In this document: positions 47,752-64,000 of the stretch, in pieces
How the letters are laid out: each line of letters starts with the position of its first letter
How positions within the stretch are numbered: the stretch's first letter is position 1
NCBI RefSeq assembly: GCF_028389875.1
Contig: NC_084673.1
Location: 11,817,501-11,881,500 of the forward strand
Direction of reading: 5' to 3'
Origin: Rhea pennata
Taxonomy: Eukaryota; Chordata; Aves; Rheiformes; Rheidae
DNA: 64,000 nt
Notes under the pieces: generated by a model
Databases searched by the model: none
What the model was told of the DNA's origin: nothing
The model's input: only the letters and a program-made list of their open reading frames with translations
Made by a program: the position numbers and the translations under genes

Positions 47752-47961
47752 ATGGATGTTACTCGTGTGTTGTCAGAGTGTGCGGTGGTCCAGCTTTCCT
47801 GTTCACCTGAGGGGCTGGAGCTGGTGAAGGTGGTTAGGAATTTGCATGTGAAAATAGAAATGAATATCTGGGATGTCCTCGTTTCTCACACACGCACAGA
47901 AGTTGGCATTTGTCATGCTTTTAGGTTTGTGCAAACCTGGTTTATTGTTACACTGGAATAA
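47752..47961 (+). CDS. Small open frame of unknown function (69 aa)
   Basis: ATG at 47752, about 130 bases after the TATA-like element, to TAA at 47959-47961, which overlaps an AATAAA (47957-47962). The peptide begins MDVTRVLSECAVV and has no domain, signal peptide or homology I recognise. Coding status is doubtful; it may sit in a non-coding RNA. Confidence 0.2.
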   Translation: MDVTRVLSECAVVQLSCSPEGLELVKVVRNLHVKIEMNIWDVLVSHTRTEVGICHAFRFVQTWFIVTLE

Positions 47962-48300
47962 ACAATCTCTGAGCTCTGATATGCTGTGCATCCGCACTCC
48001 TCTTTGGAATAAAGTTAAAGAAAAAATCTTCCCAGACTGATCATCGCTATGCTCTTACACCTGAAACATGTTGCCTGGTGTACCACATGAGTTGGGGAGC
48101 CTGGGGCACTGACAAATCTGGTCTGGAATGTCCAGCGTTATTTCTGTGACTCAGTACTGCTGCCTGTCAAATTGGGGGGAGGGGGAATGTGGTGCTTCTT
48201 GCCTGTAATAACCTGTGGTACAAAGTTTTTGTGTTAAGGAAACTATGGCGAGTTTTCCATACAGTGTATTTTATCTTGTGGACTTGGCTTTCTTAATAAA
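47957..48300 (+). terminator. Cluster of three poly(A) signals
   Basis: AATAAA at 47957-47962, 48008-48013 and 48295-48300, the first canonical signals found after the RIPPLY1 stop. They could end the putative transcript starting near 47650, or a very long RIPPLY1 3' UTR. Confidence 0.5.
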
Positions 48301-50684
48301 AACTATCACAGAAAAAGCAGGTCAGGTAGTCTCTGCTTATAGATGACACAGCCTGCGAGGGAGTGATTGTCAACCTGAGATGCACAGATCCTGGAGGCCC
48401 ATGAAACTGTTCTCAGGGATCCATAAAAATGACTTCAGAGAAGCAAGATCAGTACACAATTCCTCATGGAAGGAAAAGCGAACAGCCTTTTAGTTTGGAC
48501 TGCGAGGTATAGGAGATGGCAGATCTGATTTGTATAATTCTGTTCTGCTGATTTTCTCTGTTTCTGCTTGAATTCCAGCCTGAGTTTTGCAATCTGAGTT
48601 TCACAAACTGTTTTAAAGAGTCTGGTTTCTGGCTCTGGAAGCTTGCCACACAGCTCCAGGCTTGCTTGGCCTCTTGCCACTCCTGGTGCAGGAACCTCAG
48701 AAGCCACATGAAACCTTGTTTTGGCAGGGAGAAATGCTAGTTTTACTCAGAAGTGGGCTGTTGGTGAGGACGGATACTGCACGTGTTGGTGGCGATGCTT
48801 CAACCCTTCTGTGTGTCTGGATTCTTGCCTTTTAAGAATTTTGTTTCTAACGTTGCTGACCCAGTGAATGGCCTCTGTCACTGACCTCACTTCATCTGAG
48901 CTAATTAAAGTGCTTTTCGGTCAAGACTGAATATCCAAAATCCTAGATCTTAGGTCAGGATGTCTTTTAATTCCTGCTGTTACAAACTGCCTTTGCTCCT
49001 TCATTCAGTATAAAATCCTGTAGGATTTTGGTCATGTCACCTGCGTTTCTTGACGGAGTTGTGATTTTTGTCACAGGTGCCCCTTTGAAGGTGATGGAAG
49101 CTGAGTTTGGCCAGTCTGATCTGTGGGTAGTATGTGGGAGCGGAGAGGAAGTCCATTTAGTTCAGTGTTAGAGCATGATAGAAAGACACCATGGAAGATG
49201 CGTAAAAAAATTCCTTCTATGAGCAGAGAAGGATATAATCTGCTTTTGCAGAAATACATTTTCACTCCTGTGGGTCTTAGTTTAGTTTTGTTTTTGAAGT
49301 GCAAAAGATGCAGTTCCAGCAGGAAAACTGCCTTCCGGGGTGTGCAGGCAGCTCCTGCATTGCTGCTGCTGCTCTTAGCTTGGCCAAATGGCTTTTAGAA
49401 GAGGTATGTATCCTTTCCTCTCCTGCTAGGTAATGTGTTGTATGCTTTATAGCAGTGGAGGAAACTGTACAGCCATGTTTATTGCAGATTGTGGGTAGGA
49501 GTTGCAGAAGTGAGAATTGGTATGACTGTGAAGCTGATCTAAAACAAGATGAATGCTTTACCTGTATCCATCGATCTCTTTTGGGAGGGAAGAGTAGCAG
49601 ACTGTTCCCAGCAGCTTCTGACACACATGCTGGATCTTCTAATGAGATACTCAGCTTCTCCCTGATCTCAGTTCTTCCCTTTCTAGTTGGGATGTTTCTC
49701 AGCAATCTGGGCTTCTTGGGCAGGGACCTGGCCCTCACTGGGCTAGGTGCTGTACAAGTATGGCAGAGACCTGCCCCAAGCAGCTGATGACAGCTGGCAG
49801 GCCAGGCAGAGGAAGAATATGGTGCCAGATGCACTTTCTACACTCACCAGAGCATCCCTAATTGCTCTTCATGTGCATCTCTTTGTTGAGTGGAGATGTC
49901 ATGCTGACCGTTTTCAGGGTGTCTGAAGCAAGTGAAGGGAAGTCTCTCCCTCTTGCTCTTTGTCCCATGCTGATTATGTTGAAGTCTTTCTCTTAGAGAA
50001 GCTGACTCTGAGCATCCTTGATTTCTGTGGACTCAAAAGCAAAGGGCTTGATAAGTTGCAAGGTTAGGCTTAATGTTTTTTCCTTCTGCCTTACCATCCT
50101 AGTAGGGCTGCAGGTAGAGAGTGAGGAGTAGGTGTCTTCTGGCCAGGCAATGATCTAGTTGTTAATCTGAGGACATTGGATTTTTGGAAGCAGTTTGGAA
50201 CATGAACCACAAAAGCCAGTAATTGTAAAACACGTTGAGTCTCTTGTCTTCCACACCACTCTCCTGTGCTTTGCGTGGGTACTCATGTTACAAACATGTC
50301 CCTTACTGAGGGGTTTCTTGGGATACTTCTGTCCTCCTCCTGCTGTGGGCCCTTGAAATTCAGCATGGGTGGACCATGTCCACACAGCTTCCTGCTGGGA
50401 GATGGGAAATTGCTGTATCTTTCAGAGAACCATGATGTGGGCAGTTCCCTGAGAGCTGAGGGTACCCTGGGCAGCTTTGGGCTCTCCAGCCCTGTGTTGG
50501 ATGGGGAGGCTGACTGAGTCTTGGCTCTCAAAAAGGAGTGCTTAATTGAGACCAGTCATGGGTCCACCAGATAGCACCCTGCTTTCTGCATGGATCTGAC
50601 CCTGGGTGTTGGAGGGCTTGGGCTTCAGGGACTGCTGGGCTGAAATCTGAGCTCTCAGTGACTCTCCTGTTTTCTTCCCTGCAG
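48301..50684. other. Intergenic or PRRG3 first-intron sequence
   Basis: Moderate GC, no recognisable exon, RNA gene or repeat family. It ends at a good acceptor (tttcttccctgcag) before the exon carrying the PRRG3 start codon. Confidence 0.4.
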
Positions 50685-50719
50685 GTAGGTGGGAGCCCCC
50701 AGTAGCCGAGTGAGGCAGC

Positions 50720-56669
<5,950 letters not shown>

Positions 56670-59535
56670 GGGGTCTGATGCCTTCCTCCTGCCACTTCAC
56701 ACACACTCATGCTCGCACTCATACCCGTCCTTCACTCTGCCTGAGACTCCTTTCCTGTGCCAATTGGCACCCCATCTCACTTGTACAAGCTGGTGCCATC
56801 ACAGAATAGCCTTACCCTCCTTACCAAAAACAGCTGTCCCAAAGTGGGGTGGAGGTGGGAAACAGGGATGGCTCTGGAGTCCAGCCAGACATCTCCTTCT
56901 CCCTGCTCTCCACACACATAAGTGCTGTAGCAGCCAGAGCAGAGTGACAGCTTGTTACTGCCTCAATGTGGGGGTTTCCCCATGGTGCGTTTGATTTTCT
57001 TACCTTTCCTTCAAAAAGACATAATGTTTCCTGTGATTAAAACAGCCTTGCTGCCTCCCTGGGGCTCTGCAGAGCCCTACCACAAGTACACACTGGCTCA
57101 TGGGCCTGAGGCACCCATGGGACTGTTGCTGGGTCAGAAGGGATCTTTGGGGTTGTTCCTTTCTACGCTCAAGTTCACTGGAGCCAATTCTTGATGTGCT
57201 GAGACCTCAGTCTTCACCAGACCCTGTTTTGCTGCTCGGGGCTCTGATTAGGAGTTGGAGATGCAGGAGGGATGCTGTGAATTTCTCTTTCTTCTTACAG
57301 TTGGTGTCCACACTTTGTGTTCAGGGAAGAAAGTTCCCTCCATGCATGGGTTATCTGCTACATGGGAGTGGGTAGCTTGGTTTGTCCTGTGTTGTCTGTG
57401 GTGATATTGTTTGTTTGGAGAATAAGGAGGAGCAGCTTGGAAATGTTTTGTGATCTAGATCCCTTTTGAAAGAAAGCCGGTGTTGAACTTGTCCATGAGG
57501 TAAGTCACTCTGGAATAGCATCCCAGCAGTTCATTCCTGAGGGCCTCTGCTTTCCTGCTGTAGGGTGCCAAGGGGGGAGTGCAGAGCTCTCCAGGGTGAG
57601 CAGGGGGGCTGGTTACAGTGGAGCTGGCTTGTGGGGTTTTCTCTGGCCTTGAGTCAAAGTTGGTTCTTTGGCTTTAAACAGCAGGGATACTCCTCTTTCT
57701 GGGAGGAACATCTGCCTGCTGTTTCCCATGGAGGTGGGATGCAGTTACAGACTGGTCCCATAGCTGGTCCCATGTGAGTCTCTGTTCCCTCAGCGTTCAG
57801 TTGTGAATCACTGCCTCCTTCAGGCGGGACAATGTGGATGGACCTTCTTTGCCTGGAGCAAAACAGTGCCCCTTTCCCTACTCCACACCTCTCTGTCCTG
57901 CCTGGCCTTCTTTCCAAGGCTTTTCATCATGCAGAGCAGGCAAGGGGGGTTGTGGGACCCAGCTGTCCTCCAAAGCCCTGTGATAGGCAGATAGCTTGGT
58001 GGCCATGGCCATGGAGGGCCTGCTGGTGCTCCATTCTGTGGCTGGTTGCATAGCTGGAGGCACTAGAAGGAGCAGTGAGGGTAATGAGGATTGCAGCAGG
58101 ACCTTGCTGGGGAGCTGAGCCCAGGCACCTCAACCTGGACTTGCTGCACAGGGATCGTTCGCTGGACAGAGTGGTGCCTTTGGCTGCCAACTCAGCTGCT
58201 GTATTGCAGCCTGGCAAGTGGGAGTGCAGCTGCTGGGACTGGGTCTGATTAGACAAACTGTCCCCCTAGAGCCTGTCCTCTCTGCCCTCATGCTGGGTGA
58301 AGGTGTAACTCACTTGCTCCGACACTGCCTCAGTTTCCTCATCTGTAAGGATAGACCTTGCCTGGGCCCTTGGTTTGATCTTGTTGAAGGGGAGGGCAAA
58401 AAGATCTTGCAAGGGGAGATCTGAGGGTGTTGGGAACTTTTCTAGATCCTACAGGTATGAGATTCCTCTGTCATCTGGAGATATGTGGAGAGATCTCTTG
58501 CCCATGGGATAGTTGAAAATACAGTGCTCCTCCCTCAGCTGGTCCCTTGGGAGCGGGGGACAGGGTCTAGTGGTTCTGCTGGGTTTCAGCCCACGGGCTA
58601 ATGGGGTAAAACAAGGGCAGGTGTGCATGTAACATTAACCACATGGTCTGCAACCCCCCGCCCTGACCTGCCTGAGCCCAGGGCACATCTCCCCACAGCT
58701 CTCATCTCCCCCATCGCAGGGAGGCAAAGGGCTTACAGGAGCTGATGCTCTGGGATAGCTTTTCCCCCTTCCCCTCCTTTCAATCCCGTTCCCTGCAGGC
58801 ATGAACCCCTGACTAGGGCATGAGCCCTTGGCTTGGGGGAGCCCCCATGTGACCTCTGAGGGCCCAAGTGGGGAATCTGCCCCCCTCACACTCCTCCCAT
58901 CTTCTTTGGCCACCCCCGGGGCTTTTCCCTTGTATCCCCTTTTTCCCTTTTGGAGAGCTGAGCTGCAAGGGCAGTCTCCTGCAGGGTCCAAGTGATGAGC
59001 CTGTCCTTTCTCAGTAACGTATAATGGGTTAAGAAGGAGGTCCTGCTCACCACCCCCAGGCCAGGCTAGCCCAGCAACACCCAGTGCCGCCAGCCCTCGG
59101 CATTTACCCCAGCACCAGTCTCTCCACCAGCACCGAAAGGCTGTGGGCTGCCTGTGGGCTGCCTGTGGGCTTGCACCCCGCCGACCCCTCGGTCCCAGCA
59201 GCGCGCTCGCAGTGGATCCGCTCAGCCCAGAGCTGAAGTTTACCCCGCGCGGCCGTTGCTGGGTCGGGCCCAAGCCTGCGGGGTTTGCAGCTGCCGGCAC
59301 CTTGTCTGTCTCCTCCCAGGCCTTTACTTCGCCTCTTGGCCTTAGCAGATCGGCGTTACGCGAAGACCTGACGACGAGCGTCAGGGTCAGAGCCTGGAAG
59401 AGACGAGAGGGAGACAGAAGGGCACTCTTGGATCCTCTGTCTTTGACGCTTGGTCATTGTCCCTGCAGTTTGTATTCTGTAAAACTTGGTATATTTCTGT
59501 GCAAAAAAGTATTTATTAAAAAACCCTCACTGTCT
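56670..59535 (+). other. PRRG3: Probable PRRG3 3' UTR
   Basis: About 2.9 kb after the PRRG3 stop with no coding signal. Candidate ends are ATTAAA at 57036-57041 and ATTAAA at 59515-59520; the latter is at the end of an AT-rich stretch just before a new GC-rich region and is my preferred end. A small tandem repeat of gctgcctgtgg lies near 59145-59172. Confidence 0.45.
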
Positions 59536-59539
59536 GAGT

Positions 59540-60875
59540 GGTGCAGGGTGCCTTTCTGCTCGCCTCCTCGGACTGGGGATGTCTGCCGGGCTCAGCTGGG
59601 TTTGCGTTTTGCGCGGGCGCTTGGGCTCAGCTCCGCGGTGGGGTGGAGGCGTGCGGGTCGCGACGGCGGCTGCGGGAGGACGGTGCCAACGCCCCTCCAC
59701 GCACGGCTGCAGCGCGGTCGGTGGCGAGGAGGGGGCCGGCTCCTCTGGGCGGCCGGGTGTGGGGCTAGAGACCCACGGTGTGCTGCAGAGGGTCTGGGAA
59801 CGAAGCCTCGAGTCTTCCCCCCGTCGGACAGGAGCGTCTGAGTTCCCAGGCATATGGTGAGAGTTGGGAAGCAATTGGGAACTGTGAGCCTTGACAGGTA
59901 GGTGAAGTGTGGAGGCATTTCCTAAAGTCTTTGAGGGGATTTAGGTGCCCAGATTCTTTCGATGTACCCCTATATGCTCCTAAACCTCTTAGATAATCCC
60001 CTTTAAATAGCTAGTCTAGGGCAGTGTGGGATTTATTTTAAGCTCTTTCAAAACCGGATTTCATGGTCAGGCCTTGGACTCCGTCCCCATTCAGAAGTGT
60101 TTAAACTGTTGTTCATCCCAAGCGGATCATTTTATCGCTGCAGACTCCCCTGAGAGGCAGCCCAGATTAGCTCCGGCGTGGCTCCGCGCTTGGATGGCCG
60201 CAGCCTGCCCCCCGCCCTGCACGGAGCTGGCTCCTGCGTCCCCGCGGCTGCACGGAGACGCGCTGCGAGCACCTCTGGGGGCCAGGCGAAGGACTCAGTC
60301 TGAATGTAAGAGATGCCCTGCTGAAAAACAACCTCATGGCGAAAACTCCTCCCGCCCCCAAGCCTGGAGAGCAGCGTGCGCCAGGCCCGGTGCTGTGATC
60401 CAGGGTCTTGTGCCTGCAAGCAGCAGTCCTTTTGCCTGGATTACCGCTGTAATGGGGCAGAAGAGGGTCCAGGCAAACTGCTGTCCTGCCTGCCTCTCCC
60501 AGGCTGCTAGTCTGCTGGCTGCCGGCGTGGCGTGTGCGCAGCTCATACCGTATCCTTTCTGGTTAGTCCTGTATGATCAGAAATGCACTGAAGATGCACA
60601 GCAGGGGTGAGATGTTCACTGCGGGACGTGCAACAGGAGCTGCACCCCTACAGATGCCACTTTCACGCAAGTTTTGGGGCAGTGCGGGCAGGTCCTCGGG
60701 CTGTGTGTGCAGCCCCGCCACAAAGCAGCCCTTGTGCACGGCGCCTGTGCGGTGTTTTGCTGCAAACAATAATGTCTCTCTGTGGAAAAGGAGAGAAAAG
60801 CTCCTAGGACGGGCAGGAGAGCCTCATCTTGGAGCCTTTCCAGGAGACCTCATGGCCTGGTGCTGGCAGCACGGC
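59540..60875. other. Intergenic DNA after PRRG3
   Basis: Small GC-rich patch (about 59580-59770), then mixed sequence. No coding exon recognised. Confidence 0.45.
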
Positions 60876-60879
60876 TCTG

Positions 60880-61760
60880 ATTTCTATTTCTGGCGCTGCT
60901 GCGCGGCCGTGGCCGTGGCTTGGCAGCGGCGGCGAGCTCTGGGAGGCGGCAGCCACCGGCGCGCGCGGGGAAGCGCTCGGGGGCCGCGGGCCGTGCGGAG
61001 CCGCGAAGGACGCCGCGGCGGCGGGCGGCAGCCCCGGGGAAGGGGCCCGGGCCGGGCTGCCCGCGAGAGCAGCTCGGCGGACGGACGTCCGGCTGTCCCG
61101 GGCAAGGAGCCGCGCGGACTAGTACCCGCCGCGGCTCGGTAACGCGCTCGGCTGCGTCTTTAAGCGTGTCCGGGCGGGCGGCCAGGATGGGAGGGCTGCG
61201 GCCCCGGCTGACACCACCTCCCGGCGGCTGCCCGGGGCAGGAAGCGCAGTTGTTTACAGGTTAGTTCAGTTGCCTCAAACTGCAAAAAAAAAAGTAAGTG
61301 CGCCCCCGCCCCGCGCAAGCCGGGACGCCGGCGGGCGCGGGGCCCCAGCCCGGCTGCGGGCGGCGGGAGCGGGCAGCGCCCAGCAGCGCCGGGCGGGCTG
61401 TGCCGGGGCTCCCGGCCGCGCAGCCCGCGGGGAAGGGTGTCCGGGGCGGGGACAGGGCGACGCGGCGCCGGCGGAGCAGCTGCGGGCACCCGCGCCGGTG
61501 CCTCCGTCCCGCGGGATCCTGCCCGTCCCTGCGGTCGGGCCGCGGGCCCGCTGCTGCCCGGCTCTTCGGGAGCGAGGGGGAAGCGGGGGCCCGTCTCGGA
61601 GGCGGCCCTTCGCCTCCCTCCCCTCGCGGCTGCGAGCCGGGCCCGGGGCAGGGGGCCTGGGGGCTCGCACGGAGGGCGGCCCTGGCTGCAGAGCCGTGCT
61701 CCCGCCCGGGTCTCAGCGCGGCGGCGTGTTTGGCCAGGCTCACGTGTCCCATGTCATGAG
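60880..61760 (+). promoter_or_regulatory. CpG island with a strong splice donor; possible first exon of the next gene
   Basis: CpG-rich block with a break of low GC at 61245-61293 that ends in AAAAA|GTAAGTG (donor at 61294). This looks like a non-coding first exon on the + strand whose gene continues beyond 64000. The identity cannot be read here; no downstream exon was found in the window. Confidence 0.4.
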
Positions 61761-61769
61761 TTCCTCTGC

Positions 61770-64000
61770 CCTCTGCGGGCGTTGCTGACCACAGCAAGGA
61801 CGTTGGGCGTGGGGTCCCTCAGCCCCAGGCTGCCTGGCGCATCCCGCGGTGCTTGCTGGAGGACAGCCGAGGCCAGGCGATGCTGAGGGCTGGGGCAGTC
61901 TCCCCGGCCCTGCCGTGGCCTGCTGTGCTCTGCTCCTGCTCCGAGACAGCCCGTAGGACCTGAGCCTGGTGAGAAACCACCCTTCTCTGTGTCAGTGTAT
62001 CTCTTCTTGGTGTGTCAAGGTACAGCTCGAGCCAAAGAGCACATCTGCAAGCAGTGTCGCCTCCTGCCACCTCCAGCATCCTGGTCCCCCAAGGCGAAGG
62101 ACCGGTGTGGGGCTGCCTGGGCTGGTGGGGAGAGCAGGGCGAGGATGTTGGTGTCCCCTCCCCTGCCCTGGGTAGGTTTTCCTGGCTTGGCCAGCTCTAA
62201 ACCTGCTCACGCAGGCTTAGTGAGCCGGAAATTCCCTGCTGCTCCAAATGCAAGGAGAATGGCAGGACCTGAGCCTCAGAGGCTGTCTCCTTCTGCTGAC
62301 GTGAGGGGGATTGCTTGGCAGTAAATAGAAAAGCCCTAAAGAAAGTTAAAGGAGGAAATCCAGCCATTTAAGCCTTTTATTTTCAAGGATTTTGACAGCT
62401 GAATTTTATTTTTGTCTTAATAGCTTAGTCTTCTCGGAGTCTGCTTCTCACACCCCTCCCATCTCTGTGCTCTTTGGGAGCTGCAGCAGTTTCACAGATG
62501 ATTAGAAAATGAATGGATCTTCCCTCTTTAGATTTATTATTATTAATATATGCTGATTTCACAGAGAGCAGGACTTGAAAACAATGTGGATGTTTGTTCC
62601 TCTAAAGCATTAGAAATGTGAAGGAAAACCCACTGGTCTCCTTGGCTGCAGGCTGTGGAGCTGAAGGCCTGATGTACGTTCCTCCTGTGGGCCCGACACC
62701 ACTCTGGGACAGCTCTGGGACTTAATGATCCCTCCCAAATAGGGGGTCCTTGCAAAAATCCTTTTTTCTTGTGGTTTTCTTGTGGCTGTGGTGGGCAGAA
62801 GCAGGGTGTGGGTGTCATAGCTGGGCAAGGGTGTAATGGGTGTTTGGGGCAAGAGTGTGTGGGGTGATGCCTGCTGCCACAGGAGTTGGGAGGTTTCCTG
62901 AGGGATCCATGGGTGGAAGGAGTGTTGGACCGGGACCGCTGATGCCTGGTTTGGCATCACCCATGCCAGTGCCTAAGGTCCCCTACACACCCCACACATG
63001 AAGACATGGTGAGCCTGGGCAGGGGTTGTGGGGTGGCCTGTGGAGAAGATGTGGGGCAGCCAGGGTCCTGCAAGTCTGGGGACTGCTGTGCCTGCAGATA
63101 GCTCTGTTGCTGCTCTCTGCAAAGCTAGCTTGCGGAGATGGGCTCTCACTTACACGCAGCTGGAAGCAGGAGATTGCCACAGCTAATGCTGGGTTAATTT
63201 CAGTCTCTTTAATTAAAAAGTTTTTAATGAAGGAGAAGGAAAGAGCAGAGCAATGCAGTTAATTACTGGAGATGCTGATCATTGTAGGCACACTCTCTCT
63301 CCCACCCTGCCTGGCCGTGGCGGCTTCCCATGGCCAGATCTGCTGGTCTGTGGGACCAGTGTGGCTGGGGCTGGATGCAGGTCAGGACAACATGAGTAAG
63401 TTAATAGCTTGCTCTTGTTAAGGATACATCCTGCTTCCTTGCTCTGGTGCTTGCTGGCCTGCGCAGAGGTGTGTGAATCCACTAACCTGGCTGAAAACCA
63501 GCCAGCTGTGCGCCCAGCTTTACCCTGGCCACCCCTGGCTCTGGCGGTGCTTGACCCGGGAAGGGCTGAAGCAGCCCTTGCTCCAGCCCCTGGAGCAGGG
63601 AAAAGGCTGTTTGCATCCCCCTGGGCTGTGGGTCTAGCCGCTTGGTCCTGTAGTACTCAGAGAGCCTCTTCTGCTGGAGAGCGGGCCGGGAGGGAGCTGA
63701 GAGGGACCAAAATGCCCTGAGGGCCATCGCCGAAGGTGGCTGTGGGCAGCCCTTGCTGTTGTGGGCTTGCAGCAAGCCTTGCAGGCTGGAAATCAGAGAC
63801 CTAGCTGCTAAAAATAGACCTAGGATGTGATCAAAGCAGGCAGAGCCCCTGCGTGCTCATGCTCGCTCGGCTCCTCCTGTATTTCCCCTTGAGCTTTGAA
63901 GAGCAAACCTCCCCTTCCCAAGGCTGTTTGGGCTGTGCCGGGCAGCAAGGGGGCCTTTTACGTGGAGACTTTAACCTAGAAGCAAAGCGGGACCTTTCTG
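61770..64000. other. Non-coding DNA with two AT-rich islands
   Basis: No coding exon recognised. AT-rich islands at about 62320-62580 and 63180-63270 stand out from GC-rich flanks and hold several TTAATT and TAAT cores, suggesting conserved regulatory elements. A perfect palindromic kappaB-like site GGAAATTCCC is at 62227-62236. Confidence 0.4.

Overview
This is vertebrate nuclear DNA: split genes with GT-AG introns, CpG-island promoters, AATAAA poly(A) signals and vertebrate protein families. Six protein-coding genes can be read. Their order (NUP62CL, RBM41, MORC4, CLDN2, RIPPLY1) is that of human Xq22.3, in reverse orientation, and is followed by PRRG3, a human Xq28 gene. The compact spacing, very GC-rich islands and lack of recognisable mammalian SINEs or LINEs suggest a sauropsid, most likely a bird (the chromosome 4 counterpart of human Xq). 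That assignment is inference.

Layout. 1-2850: 3' end of NUP62CL (+), with only its last coding exon in the window. 3560-10765: RBM41 (+), complete, 7 coding exons, 399 aa. 11600-27815: MORC4 (+), complete, 19 coding exons modelled, 986 aa. 27830-38145: about 10 kb with no recognisable gene, including an orphan CpG island (about 35.6-38.1 kb). 38150-39422: CLDN2 (-), intact single-exon CDS of 231 aa, converging on MORC4. 39430-43500: CpG-rich intergenic and promoter DNA between the divergent CLDN2 and RIPPLY1. 43510-44984: RIPPLY1 (+), 4 exons, 156 aa, behind a TATA promoter with a T-box site. 45000-50684: CpG island with evenly spaced CCAAT boxes, a G-rich minisatellite and a candidate RFX/TATA promoter. 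50720-56669: PRRG3 (+), 3 coding exons, 234 aa, with a long 3' UTR. 59540-64000: no coding gene seen, but a CpG island with a good splice donor may be the first exon of the next gene.

Functions are mixed: nuclear pore, minor-spliceosome RNA binding, chromatin ATPase, tight-junction channel, somite repressor and vitamin-K-dependent membrane protein. They are a conserved neighbourhood, not a pathway. The most notable signal is that two MORC4 introns (4 and 7) carry near-perfect U12-type donors and branch points, directly beside RBM41, a U12-snRNA-associated protein gene. Other observations: a cluster of YY1-like sites at the MORC4 start, a T-box/palindrome/TATA promoter at RIPPLY1, a possible RFX-driven transcript at 47.6 kb, and the RIPPLY1-PRRG3 junction, which departs from the human order. 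No CRISPR array, tRNA, rRNA or recognisable retroviral element was seen.
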